NCBI RefSeq assembly: GCF_900176375.1
Contig: NZ_FWYF01000001.1
Location: 186,001 to 250,000, forward strand
Source: Reichenbachiella faecimaris
GTDB taxonomy: Bacteria > Bacteroidota > Bacteroidia > Cytophagales > Cyclobacteriaceae
Length of the DNA stretch: 64,000 nt
Reading direction: 5' to 3'
Shown: positions 9,894 to 16,027 of the stretch, in pieces
Numbering within the stretch: the first letter of the stretch is position 1
How the letters are laid out: each line of letters starts with the position of its first letter
Notes under the pieces: generated by a model
The model's input: only the letters and a program-made list of their open reading frames with translations
Told to the model about the DNA's origin: nothing
Databases searched by the model: none
Translations under genes and position numbers: made by a program

Positions 9894-10295
9894 TTAATTA
9901 CAATTAGCACAGGTTCCTTTATACACCATGCTGGCACTTGAAGCTTTGAAGCCAGAAGGAATTTGTGTTTGAGGTATCTTGGATTTCGTTAGGCAATAAG
10001 TTTCACCGCATTCCACGCAGTGGAAATGAATGTGTTGATCTTGCGGCGCACATTCACAACCTTCTTCGCAAAGAGCGTATTTCAAAGACCCTGTTCCGTC
10101 TTCAATACTGTGAATGAGTCTTTTCTGTTCAAAGGTTTTGAGCGTACGGTAAAGCGTTGCTGTGTCTGCTTTTTCAAATTTAGCTTCCAAGTCCTTAAGA
10201 CTGATAGCTGCAGCATTCTCCACCAATTGCTTTAAAACCAATAGCCGCATGGCAGTTGGTTTGATGTTTTTGTCTTCTAGTTTTTGTTCGAGCAT
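9894..10295 (-). CDS. Fur-family transcriptional regulator
   Basis: The frame is open further upstream, but the conserved family N-terminus (EQKLEDKNIKPTAMRLLVL) fixes the start at the ATG at 10295, giving 133 residues. A winged helix with TATLYRTLKTFEQKRLI is followed by the dimerisation/metal domain with HIHFHCVECGETYC and a C-terminal CANC, two CxxC pairs that form the structural zinc site. Fur-family proteins repress metal uptake or export genes with metal as cofactor. It lies 19 bp after the GDCCVxC gene in the mer/czc block, so regulation of that block is plausible; which metal it senses is unknown. Confidence 0.88.
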   Translation of the reverse strand: MLEQKLEDKNIKPTAMRLLVLKQLVENAAAISLKDLEAKFEKADTATLYRTLKTFEQKRLIHSIEDGTGSLKYALCEEGCECAPQDQHIHFHCVECGETYCLTKSKIPQTQIPSGFKASSASMVYKGTCANCN

Positions 10296-10314
10296 GATAT
10301 ACTTGGCAAAAATA

Positions 10315-10530
10315 CTAACAACAATTGCTTTTACCGCCTTCCTGAATAGGTGGACACGCATTGGTTCCGTAACTGCAATAAACGCAACAGTCACCTTGTT
10401 TTGGTTTAAGCACTTCTTTGCAATTTTCGCATTCATAGAAAAACTGACAAGCATCTGTTGGCATTGTTTCTTTTTTCTGATGTCCGCATTTCGGACATGT
10501 TATCGCTGATTCAAGAACTACCTCACTCAT
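10315..10530 (-). CDS. GDCCVxC domain protein
   Basis: The 71-residue cytosolic protein has an N-terminal CPKCGHQK, FYECENC, and the family signature GDCCVYCSYGTNACPPIQ, ending in CC. Eleven Cys residues in 71 argue for thiol-based metal binding. This family is known to accompany MerT/MerTP genes in Bacteroidota, and some relatives are selenoproteins; all positions here are ordinary Cys codons. The start overlaps the end of merTP by 4 bp (ATGA), indicating translational coupling. The biochemical role is unproven. Confidence 0.82.
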   Translation of the reverse strand: MSEVVLESAITCPKCGHQKKETMPTDACQFFYECENCKEVLKPKQGDCCVYCSYGTNACPPIQEGGKSNCC

Positions 10531-11138
10531 TTTGATTTGTTTACGGATTCTACTTTGTAACCTGTTCGGGCTACTGCTGTTTTGATCTCCTCAATGCTTG
10601 TTTTGGACTCGTCAAAAGATACAACTGCACTTTCTTGTTGATACGACACATCCAATTTTGAAATGCCTTTTAGCTGAGATATTTCATGTTTTACGTGTTC
10701 CTCGCATCCTGCACATGTCATTCCAGAAATTTCAATTTCATAAGTAGATTCTAGGTTGACATTTATAGAATCTGACAACTCGGTTTTTGGAAAAAACGAG
10801 TCAGCGTAATATGGGAAGGCGAGCATAGTTGCAGCGAATATTGTTACTATTACGAGGAACTTCTTGGTATGCCAGAAGGAAGGTTTTTCCTCATCCTCGC
10901 AAACACATTCAATTTCCGCTTCAGTTCGTGATCTCAGCTTTTGATACCATGCAAACCCCAACACAACAACGGTTAAACCAATTAGCCAAGGACGAAATGG
11001 TTCAATCAAAGAAAATGATGCTGCAGCACCGCTAGATCCAGCAAGAAATGCAAGTACAGGAGTTATGCAGCAAAGTGACGCGCTAATTGCAGCTAAAACA
11101 CCTGAAATAACCCATGGATTCGTTTTTTTGCTACTCAT
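10527..11138 (-). CDS. merTP: Mercuric transport fusion protein MerTP
   Basis: Residues 1-120 form three membrane helices with the MerT Cys pair (SLCCITPVLAFLAGSSGAAA, Cys 23/24) and a cytosolic C-V-C near residue 78. Residues 130-203 are a MerP-like HMA domain with GMTCAGC (Cys 142/145). MerT moves Hg(II) inward from a MerP-like binder, here in one chain. No merA is visible in the window, so the fate of imported mercury is not explained. The gene overlaps its ArsR regulator by 8 bp and the GDCCVxC gene by 4 bp, a tight three-gene unit. Confidence 0.9.
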   Translation of the reverse strand: MSSKKTNPWVISGVLAAISASLCCITPVLAFLAGSSGAAASFSLIEPFRPWLIGLTVVVLGFAWYQKLRSRTEAEIECVCEDEEKPSFWHTKKFLVIVTIFAATMLAFPYYADSFFPKTELSDSINVNLESTYEIEISGMTCAGCEEHVKHEISQLKGISKLDVSYQQESAVVSFDESKTSIEEIKTAVARTGYKVESVNKSK

Positions 11139-11502
11139 GAGTTGTGACTTTTTCGTTTTCTATGAGCTTGAGTATAGGATTTAGAATTAGATTGCTCGAT
11201 TTAGCGATAGAATAAAATATGGTTTGTCCTACCTTGTTTGATTCGACTAACCCAGCATCTTTTAGCTTCTTTAGGTGTTGCGAAATCGCAGGTACTGTCA
11301 TACCCAAAATATCACTTAGATCACAAGGACACATTTTGGATTCTTTGTCTAAGAGGAAAAGCATTTTGAGCCGAACTTCGTTACCTGCTAGGTCAAGTGC
11401 CTTGGCCAGTTTGCTGATAGCTGCATCTACTTTTTCTATGTCTTGCTTACATTGACTTATCTGCTCAACGTCGGCGTAAACCCTAATACATGATTTTGTC
11501 AT
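11131..11502 (-). CDS. ArsR/SmtB-family metal-responsive repressor, CadC-like
   Basis: The 123-residue winged-helix protein has the recognition segment TVPAISQHLKKLKDAGLV. Cys residues lie at 5 and 18 in an N-terminal arm, and at 58 and 60 in MCPCDLSDILG. This closely follows the alpha3N site of CadC (Cys 7, 11, 58, 60), which binds soft metals and releases DNA. It is the first gene of the mer block and overlaps merTP, so it most likely represses its own operon. Hg(II) is the probable inducer given merTP, though Cd/Pb are possible. Confidence 0.88.
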   Translation of the reverse strand: MTKSCIRVYADVEQISQCKQDIEKVDAAISKLAKALDLAGNEVRLKMLFLLDKESKMCPCDLSDILGMTVPAISQHLKKLKDAGLVESNKVGQTIFYSIAKSSNLILNPILKLIENEKVTTHE

Positions 11503-11510
11503 TCGGAACG

Positions 11511-11532
11511 TATTTAAGTGACTGCTTAAATA
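11511..11532 (-). promoter_or_regulatory. Inverted-repeat operator next to the ArsR start codon
   Basis: TATTTAAG and CTTAAATA form perfect 8-bp arms around a 6-bp spacer, 9 to 30 bp upstream of the repressor's ATG. ArsR/SmtB repressors bind such AT-rich inverted repeats at their own promoters. Autoregulation is inferred from position and symmetry. Confidence 0.6.
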
Positions 11533-11560
11533 TACGTAACAAAAGGAGAGCGCGTTCAGT

Positions 11561-11580
11561 ATTTAAGTAAATACTTGAAT
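11561..11580 (-). promoter_or_regulatory. Second inverted-repeat operator of the mer block
   Basis: ATTTAAGTAAATACTTGAAT has 9-bp arms with one mismatch. It shares the TTTAAGTA core with the repeat at 11511-11532, about 50 bp away (five helical turns), so two repressor dimers could bind the same face of DNA. Confidence 0.5.
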
Positions 11581-11592
11581 AAAGGTTTGAGG

Positions 11593-11607
11593 TTCGTTTT
11601 GTGAGAC
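11593..11607 (+). repeat. Array repeat copy 1 (exact)
   Basis: TTCGTTTTGTGAGAC, identical to the consensus. It marks the left edge of the array, between the mer operator region and the plus-strand membrane-protein gene. Confidence 0.8.
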
Positions 11608-11679
11608 TTATAATCTTTCAGCCTATTTGAAATGAGCACTTATATGTAAATTACTTTATTCACATATCATGTATCTCGG

Positions 11680-12297
11680 ATGAACAAAATAAAAGTGGCT
11701 GTCTTAGGAGTCATCATTTCGCTTTTATCACTTGTGATAAATTGGACGTACATAAGACCAACTAATGACCGAAAATTGTATGTTAAAGAGAATATCGATA
11801 GTTTGAACTATAGAAGTAATTTAGCCAGAGAAATGCAGCGAGCTTCTTTAGAAAATTCTTATAGATCTTTCCTACTTCAGATAAAACTCCAAGAATTCGA
11901 ACCTAAAACACCAAGAGAAAAATCTCTTCATGCCCTAATTCAAAGCCAATATGAATTAATATATATTGCGAGTGTTACTGATGCTATTTTAGGTAAAGCA
12001 GGGTATCCAATAAACAAAAATGATTCAACCATTTGGCTGCATTTAGAAAAAATATCAGATATTAAAACAAGAAATTCGATTCCCCTAAAGCGCGAAGATT
12101 ATAAATATCTTGATAGCATTCGAATTGTATATTCAAATCAATTTAGAGAATTTGCAAAAAATAGAGCGGAAAGTAAAGCTTCTTTAGAGAAAGAGTTGTT
12201 TGAACTTAATAGAGACAGTGCTTTGGCAAGAAATTTTTCAATCACATTCCAAGTATTAGGACTTATAATCATTCTTCTAAAAGATATTAAGAATTAG
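11680..12297 (+). CDS. Hypothetical membrane protein
   Basis: The 205-residue product has an N-terminal membrane helix (VAVLGVIISLLSLVINWTYI), a mostly helical charged middle (residues 30-180) and a C-terminal hydrophobic segment (FQVLGLIIILL). I do not recognise a family. It is the only plus-strand gene in the repeat array and occupies exactly one repeat interval (copy 1 to copy 2). The two-helix layout would place the central coiled region on one side of the inner membrane; function is unknown. Confidence 0.7.
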   Translation: MNKIKVAVLGVIISLLSLVINWTYIRPTNDRKLYVKENIDSLNYRSNLAREMQRASLENSYRSFLLQIKLQEFEPKTPREKSLHALIQSQYELIYIASVTDAILGKAGYPINKNDSTIWLHLEKISDIKTRNSIPLKREDYKYLDSIRIVYSNQFREFAKNRAESKASLEKELFELNRDSALARNFSITFQVLGLIIILLKDIKN

Positions 12298-12317
12298 AAC
12301 TCTTAAAGACTCACTCA

Positions 12318-12332
12318 TTAGTTTTGTGAGAT
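12318..12332 (+). repeat. Array repeat copy 2 (13 of 15)
   Basis: TTAGTTTTGTGAGAT differs from the consensus at two positions. It lies 5 bp beyond the stop codon of the DUF2513-like gene. GTGAGAT here can pair with a nearby TGTCTCAT (to 12350) and with GACTCAC on its left, so this copy is embedded in dyad symmetry. Confidence 0.7.
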
Positions 12333-12337
12333 GTTTT

Positions 12338-12733
12338 CTATTGTCTCATTTGACTTTTAATTGCTTCCTGTAACAGGAATTTTGAAGTTGACATTAAGGT
12401 TGAAATACTAGGGGCCTTAAGTTCCTTTTTAATCTTATTCCATACAGTTTTGTTATTTATAGCTTCAAGAAAGTCGTAACCTTCCGAAGTTAATCTCAAC
12501 CACTTGATTCCCCATATTGCAGCTCCATTCCCTAATCTGTTAATGCCAATATCCATGGAATTATGTGCATCACAAACAACTAAGCTCTTCTCTGATAGTA
12601 TCCTCATATGCTGAATGAATTTTTCAGATAGATACTCCTGTTGATCTGCGATATCACTTATCTTAAAAACCGACCTTTCTGTCTTTTCAACTCTATTTAA
12701 GAGATCTTTAATGTAATCCTTTTCAATCTTCAT
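12338..12733 (-). CDS. DUF2513-like protein
   Basis: The 131-residue cytosolic product has a winged-helix-like N-terminal half (YLSEKFIQHMRILSEKSLVV) and the segment WLRLTSEGYDFLEAINNKTVW, which matches the LRLTxEGHDFLDAIRNDxVW core of DUF2513. The function of that family is unknown; members are common in phages and mobile elements. The gene fills one repeat interval. Its ATG is 2 bp from repeat copy 3 and its stop is close to copy 2. Confidence 0.78.
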   Translation of the reverse strand: MKIEKDYIKDLLNRVEKTERSVFKISDIADQQEYLSEKFIQHMRILSEKSLVVCDAHNSMDIGINRLGNGAAIWGIKWLRLTSEGYDFLEAINNKTVWNKIKKELKAPSISTLMSTSKFLLQEAIKSQMRQ

Positions 12734-12735
12734 TG

Positions 12736-12750
12736 TTCGTTTTGTGAAAC
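12736..12750 (+). repeat. Array repeat copy 3 (14 of 15)
   Basis: TTCGTTTTGTGAAAC, one mismatch. It fills the 16-bp gap between two minus-strand genes. Its last base is part of the stop codon of the upstream 77-residue gene, and the next start codon follows after 2 bp. Confidence 0.8.
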
Positions 12751-12983
12751 TATTTTGTTCGCTCCCTTAGCGTTCTAAAACCAAGAGCAACTGAATATGT
12801 TAAAACAAACGATCCAATTCCCATAATAATTAATAGCATGAACATGGTCATTTTCTTATCAGATACCTCAATCCAATCTATATAAACCCAAATTGCAATA
12901 AGCATTAGAGCTGCGACTATTATTCCACAAACTCTCATAATCCAAATAATCCAATTCAGTTTATATTTTTTTTTAATATCCAT
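12750..12983 (-). CDS. Small two-helix membrane protein
   Basis: The 77-residue product has two membrane helices (IIWIMRVCGIIVAALMLIAIW and a second around residues 42-64) with a short acidic loop between and a basic C-terminus (RTLRERTK). No family is recognised. It is a complete one-gene interval between repeat copies 3 and 4, with 2 bp between its start codon and copy 4. Both ends are defined by the repeat rather than by a promoter or terminator. Confidence 0.65.
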   Translation of the reverse strand: MDIKKKYKLNWIIWIMRVCGIIVAALMLIAIWVYIDWIEVSDKKMTMFMLLIIMGIGSFVLTYSVALGFRTLRERTK

Positions 12984-12985
12984 TT

Positions 12986-13000
12986 CTCGTTTTGTCAGAC
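12986..13000 (+). repeat. Array repeat copy 4 (13 of 15)
   Basis: CTCGTTTTGTCAGAC, two mismatches. It lies between the start of the 77-residue gene and the stop codon of the next gene (13000-13002), overlapping that stop by one base, exactly as copy 3 does. Confidence 0.8.
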
Positions 13001-13416
13001 TAATCTCCTTGGTGAATCCACGTGAGTTTCCCGTCCATAAAGGTAATTATACCGCCTCCAGTTGGATCTGTTTGCCCAACATAGATTCCATCATTTTGCA
13101 TTTGGATCATTCTTGTATCATCAATATCTCCATTATCCAAAAACGTGGTTTTCCAGGTTTCCTTTTTCTCTACAACCTTCCAGTTTTCGACCCAATTAAA
13201 CTCATCAATATGAGCGACTTTTGTTCCACAACCCATAACCAGGTTGTAATCTAGGTCGCCACCCGAAATAATCAATGTTTTGCAACTTCCTGTACCAAAG
13301 TATACTAGCTCAAGTGCTCCTTTCCCATCAATATCCACCGTTAAAGTATCGGATAATGATTGGCCATGTAGTTGAATGGGAAGTGTCAATAGCAGAATTG
13401 GAATAATCTTTTTCAT
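13000..13416 (-). CDS. Hypothetical secreted protein
   Basis: The 138-residue product has a clear Sec signal peptide (KKIIPILLLTLPIQLHGQ) and a short beta-rich mature domain with two Cys residues (about positions 45 and 63). I see no known domain. The protein is complete and its start codon overlaps repeat copy 5 by one base. It is one more single-gene interval of the array, and an exported cargo protein beside nuclease-like genes is unexpected. Confidence 0.68.
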   Translation of the reverse strand: MKKIIPILLLTLPIQLHGQSLSDTLTVDIDGKGALELVYFGTGSCKTLIISGGDLDYNLVMGCGTKVAHIDEFNWVENWKVVEKKETWKTTFLDNGDIDDTRMIQMQNDGIYVGQTDPTGGGIITFMDGKLTWIHQGD

Positions 13417-13430
13417 TCGTTTTGTGAGAC
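13416..13430 (+). repeat. Array repeat copy 5 (exact)
   Basis: TTCGTTTTGTGAGAC, identical to the consensus and to copy 1, nearly 2 kb away. It abuts the start codon of the secreted-protein gene. Confidence 0.82.
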
Positions 13431-13456
13431 TACAACATATTTCCTTACCGAGATAA

Positions 13457-13645
13457 TTAAGATTCTAAACCACCTTCAATTGTTTCCCTCATTATTTTGC
13501 ACAATTGCTCAATGTTGGTCAAACTTGATATTACTCCCGAGTCTACATCATTGTCAGAGTAGCCCTGTAAATCCGGTAGAATCCTGGATTGGATTGCATT
13601 CAGAGTATCATGAATTTCGTTTAGTTGCTGTTCTATTTCATCCAT
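13457..13645 (-). CDS. Small acidic helical protein
   Basis: The 62-residue product is predicted mostly helical (DEIEQQLNEIHDTLNAIQS and a second helix NIEQLCKIMRETIEG) with an acidic linker. No family is recognised. It could be an antitoxin-like or immunity-like partner, but nothing in the sequence proves that. It lies alone between repeat copies 5 and 6; the start codon is 6 bp from copy 6. Confidence 0.55.
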   Translation of the reverse strand: MDEIEQQLNEIHDTLNAIQSRILPDLQGYSDNDVDSGVISSLTNIEQLCKIMRETIEGGLES

Positions 13646-13651
13646 ATTGTG

Positions 13652-13666
13652 TTCGTTTTGTGAGGC
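13652..13666 (+). repeat. Array repeat copy 6 (14 of 15)
   Basis: TTCGTTTTGTGAGGC, one mismatch, 6 bp from the start codon of the 62-residue gene. The next 134 bp to 13800 hold no gene and end in the palindrome at 13761-13800. Confidence 0.8.
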
Positions 13667-13760
13667 ACTCTTTCTATTCTTGTGGCTGAAAGCTAAGGTC
13701 AGTAAGCTGAACTTTCCAAATATCTAATAAAAGTATCTCTTCCCATAGCATTTCACAAAT

Positions 13761-13800
13761 AGCTGAGTAAACCTAAGGAGCTTAGCATCTGTTATCAGCT
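13761..13800. repeat. Bulged palindrome abutting a stop codon
   Basis: AGCTGA (13761-13766) pairs with TCAGCT (13795-13800). The stem extends inward as TA-AC against GT-TA with two unpaired bases on one side, and CTAAG-GAG-CTTAG makes an inner hairpin at 13773-13785. It touches the stop codon of the minus-strand gene that ends at 13801. The AAC/GTT core with bulges recalls a short integron attC site, but the R-box consensus is absent and 40 bp is very short. It could also be a terminator without a T tract. Confidence 0.5.
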
Positions 13801-14937
13801 CTAGTTGGGTATTTCTGTTGGATTAATATTAGGAGGATCTTTTCTAACAAGTTCGTCTGTTAATAGTGCATATGCTCCAAGTAGCATTGCAGTGTTTTTG
13901 GAATGTTGTTCAACAAGAACTTCGAAAATCTTTCTTAGAGGAATGTCAGAGGCTTTGCTTCCAACATAATTATGTGGTTGCAAGTCGGATATGCCTTTTT
14001 TGTGAAGAATTCCTGATCGATAATTATTTAATTCAGAGAGATTTTCTGACTCTATGAATTCTAAGATAAATTGACAATAATGTTGGTTTTTTACATGTTT
14101 GGGAAGCTTTTCCTTCAATGCATTAAGCTTTTGTCTATGTTCTTTTTTGCCGTCGAGATTTTTTATTCCATGAGTTATTGCTACGACTAAGATTATCTTT
14201 TCGATTGAGGCCTTCAAGTATGAAAATACGAGATCAGCACCCATAATTGCATTTATCTCAGCATTAATGAAAAAAGCGTTCTCTTTTTGATTCTCAGCAT
14301 AAATCACAAGTCTAAGAAATTCGTGTAGTGAAATTGCGATTTTTTGCTGGATAAACTGCAGGTCGTAAATGTATGATATTAAATCGGTTGCTAATGGATG
14401 ACCAGCCTTTCTAATCGAATTAAAGGCAAAACTCATATGGATGTCCATATAGTATTGAAAAGATACAACGGGGATTTTCACAACCATAGCATCGACTAAA
14501 ACGCACATTTGAGGAGCCCTTTCAAATAGCTTAAGGTTAAATGAAACTGGAAGTAATTCCCAAAATCGTATCCTAGTCAACCCAGTCATACCGTTAAAAG
14601 CATCCGATTTCATCTTATCTATCTTAGTTAGGTGATCAAGTTTCCACTTTCTTGAATGGTGCCAGTCAATCAGTTCGAATAATTTATCACCATAATCCGC
14701 TTTGCTTCCAAACACTTCTCTAAGTAGGGTTTCTCTAGCAAATTGTTGAATAATCTTTTCATTTGGTTGCCAGTGTATGGTTATTATACTTTTAAGCTTA
14801 TTTCTGAAAGGTTCCGCCTTCCAGAGTTCTCTTGTATAGATTGCAGCAAATATTGATTCCTTCTGCTTTTCTTTTCCTAGAAGTACCACAAGGTCTTCAG
14901 GCATTCGAAATAAGAATTTAATAATGAAGTTTATCAA
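13801..14937 (-). CDS. Hypothetical protein with C-terminal HEPN-like RxxxxH motif
   Basis: The 378-residue cytosolic protein is mostly helical. Near its C-terminus it has NNYRSGILHKKG, where Arg307 and His312 give the R-x4-H signature of HEPN ribonuclease folds, followed by helices typical of that bundle. The N-terminal 300 residues match nothing I recognise. HEPN proteins often act as RNases in defence or toxin systems; a similar motif appears in the neighbouring gene. There is no repeat copy between this gene and the next one, so the two may travel as a pair. The fold assignment is inference from a short motif. Confidence 0.55.
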   Translation of the reverse strand: MINFIIKFLFRMPEDLVVLLGKEKQKESIFAAIYTRELWKAEPFRNKLKSIITIHWQPNEKIIQQFARETLLREVFGSKADYGDKLFELIDWHHSRKWKLDHLTKIDKMKSDAFNGMTGLTRIRFWELLPVSFNLKLFERAPQMCVLVDAMVVKIPVVSFQYYMDIHMSFAFNSIRKAGHPLATDLISYIYDLQFIQQKIAISLHEFLRLVIYAENQKENAFFINAEINAIMGADLVFSYLKASIEKIILVVAITHGIKNLDGKKEHRQKLNALKEKLPKHVKNQHYCQFILEFIESENLSELNNYRSGILHKKGISDLQPHNYVGSKASDIPLRKIFEVLVEQHSKNTAMLLGAYALLTDELVRKDPPNINPTEIPN

Positions 14938-15020
14938 GGGTGGAAGAATATTGTTGAAAACGACCAGATATGACGCTGTGCCTCTCGACGCAATAAATAT
15001 TTTCTAAAATAGGCGATTTG

Positions 15021-15086
15021 TAGATTAGATTCAAACTGGTAGTTTGAGGCATACGTTCAAATCGTATGTTACCTGCCGCTAATCTA
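15021..15086. repeat. Three-way folded element with tRNA-like outer stem
   Basis: TAGATTAG (15021-15028) and CTAATCTA (15079-15086) form a perfect 8-bp outer stem. Inside are two perfect hairpins: CAAACT-GGT-AGTTTG and CATACG-TTCAAAT-CGTATG. The second looks like a T-arm on the plus strand (GTTCAAATC) and like an anticodon arm on the minus strand. There is no proper D-arm and the length is 66, so it is not a normal tRNA. The right arm overlaps the stop codon of the gene ending at 15079. It may be a recombination site, a remnant, or a structured terminator. Confidence 0.5.
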
Positions 15087-15906
15087 GTTCTGGGAGATCT
15101 TTTAGCAACGTTAATTTTCTCGGAAGCCTCCTGCGAAGAACACGTTCAATTTGCATTTTCATATCTCCATTTCGCCCATCATTAATGTTTATTTCTCTTC
15201 CGTGCATTACATCTAATGCTGTCATAATATTAACACACGCAAAATTTTGTTCTTCACCAGTTTCTTTTTCTTTTTTATCAAGGAGTTCTTCAGCCTTTCG
15301 TTTGTATCCAAAAAAATCAAATGTTTCTTCTACCTGAGTTGGGAATTTCTCCTTCAATTTTATTAATGATGTTTCTATTATTTGCATAGAAGAATTTCCA
15401 AATTCAATTGCCTCATTCTTATTTGGAAAATATCCTTTGTGAATTACCGAATTCCGAAAGGAAACTTCCTTGTTTGTCAAAAGTATTGGTTCTTCTTTGA
15501 ACGCTTGAGAAAACAGAATTACATATCCTCCAAGTTGTCTTTCAGATTGGTTTGAAATTAGTTTCCACACTCTGGCAATTTTGTTGAACTCAAGGCCTGA
15601 AGACCTAAGAAGTACTTTAATGCAGAATTCATAGTAGCGTTCTGTCGCTGAAGTAAATGAAGAAACTGCCTCTCTAAAATATTCATCTGCCAGTCCGTTT
15701 ATACCATATTCGAACAGTATTTCAAAATTTATATTATGAATAATCGTGGTTGAAGTATGTCCGTTTGGGCAATTAACAGTATAAATCCCTGACTCATTAA
15801 CTGGTTCAAATGGAGTTAATATAGGATCAGCCCCAGTAGAATGAGGAGCTCCTTTTTTTACCTGTTCCATTAAGCAATCAAAACATATTAGATCTAGAAG
15901 CATCAT
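15079..15906 (-). CDS. Hypothetical protein with HEPN-like RxxxxH motif and Cys/His N-terminus
   Basis: The 275-residue protein starts with a likely metal-binding region (CFDC near residue 8 and NCPNGH near residue 45). A helical domain follows with ATERYYEFCIKVLL and SFRNSVIHKGYF, where Arg151 and His156 make the R-x4-H motif of HEPN folds. The C-terminus is basic (RVLRRRLPRKL). A HEPN ribonuclease or RNA-binding role is possible; substrate and partners are unknown. It is upstream of the other HEPN-like gene on the same strand. Its upstream gap (15907-16023) holds the degenerate repeat copy 7. Confidence 0.58.
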   Translation of the reverse strand: MMLLDLICFDCLMEQVKKGAPHSTGADPILTPFEPVNESGIYTVNCPNGHTSTTIIHNINFEILFEYGINGLADEYFREAVSSFTSATERYYEFCIKVLLRSSGLEFNKIARVWKLISNQSERQLGGYVILFSQAFKEEPILLTNKEVSFRNSVIHKGYFPNKNEAIEFGNSSMQIIETSLIKLKEKFPTQVEETFDFFGYKRKAEELLDKKEKETGEEQNFACVNIMTALDVMHGREININDGRNGDMKMQIERVLRRRLPRKLTLLKDLPELD

Positions 15907-15992
15907 TTTTTTACATGGATCGTAGGTAACAATTGTGTGAACACCACTTATTACGTTAAATTAAAATATATCTTAACATCAAAAATAGCCAA

Positions 15993-16027
15993 TTAAGAAG
16001 ATTCTTCTTTTGAGAGACCATTCTTAA
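15993..16027. repeat. Palindrome overlapping a stop codon and the degenerate repeat
   Basis: TTAAGAA (15993-15999) and TTCTTAA (16021-16027) are perfect 7-bp arms. An alternative inner hairpin pairs AAGAAG with CTTCTT. The right arm contains the stop codon of the DUF4365 gene (16024-16026), the same placement as the other two stop-codon palindromes in this array. Confidence 0.5.
16005..16018 (+). repeat. Array repeat copy 7 (degenerate)
   Basis: TTCTTTTGAGAGAC matches the consensus with one missing base and one mismatch, and lies 5 bp from the stop codon of the DUF4365 gene, the usual position. It is the weakest copy counted inside the array. Confidence 0.5.

Noticed and set aside
10315-10530. 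Selenoprotein
   Set aside because: Some GDCCVxC proteins use selenocysteine, but here every Cys position has a normal Cys codon and the frame has no in-frame TGA.
13666-13760. Small gene between repeat copy 6 and the palindrome
   Set aside because: No frame of useful length with a start codon and plausible composition was found; the segment has only weak AGCT-rich dyads.
15021-15086. Functional tRNA gene
   Set aside because: No D-arm, 66 nt instead of 73 or more, and one hairpin loop of wrong size; it also overlaps a coding sequence's stop codon.
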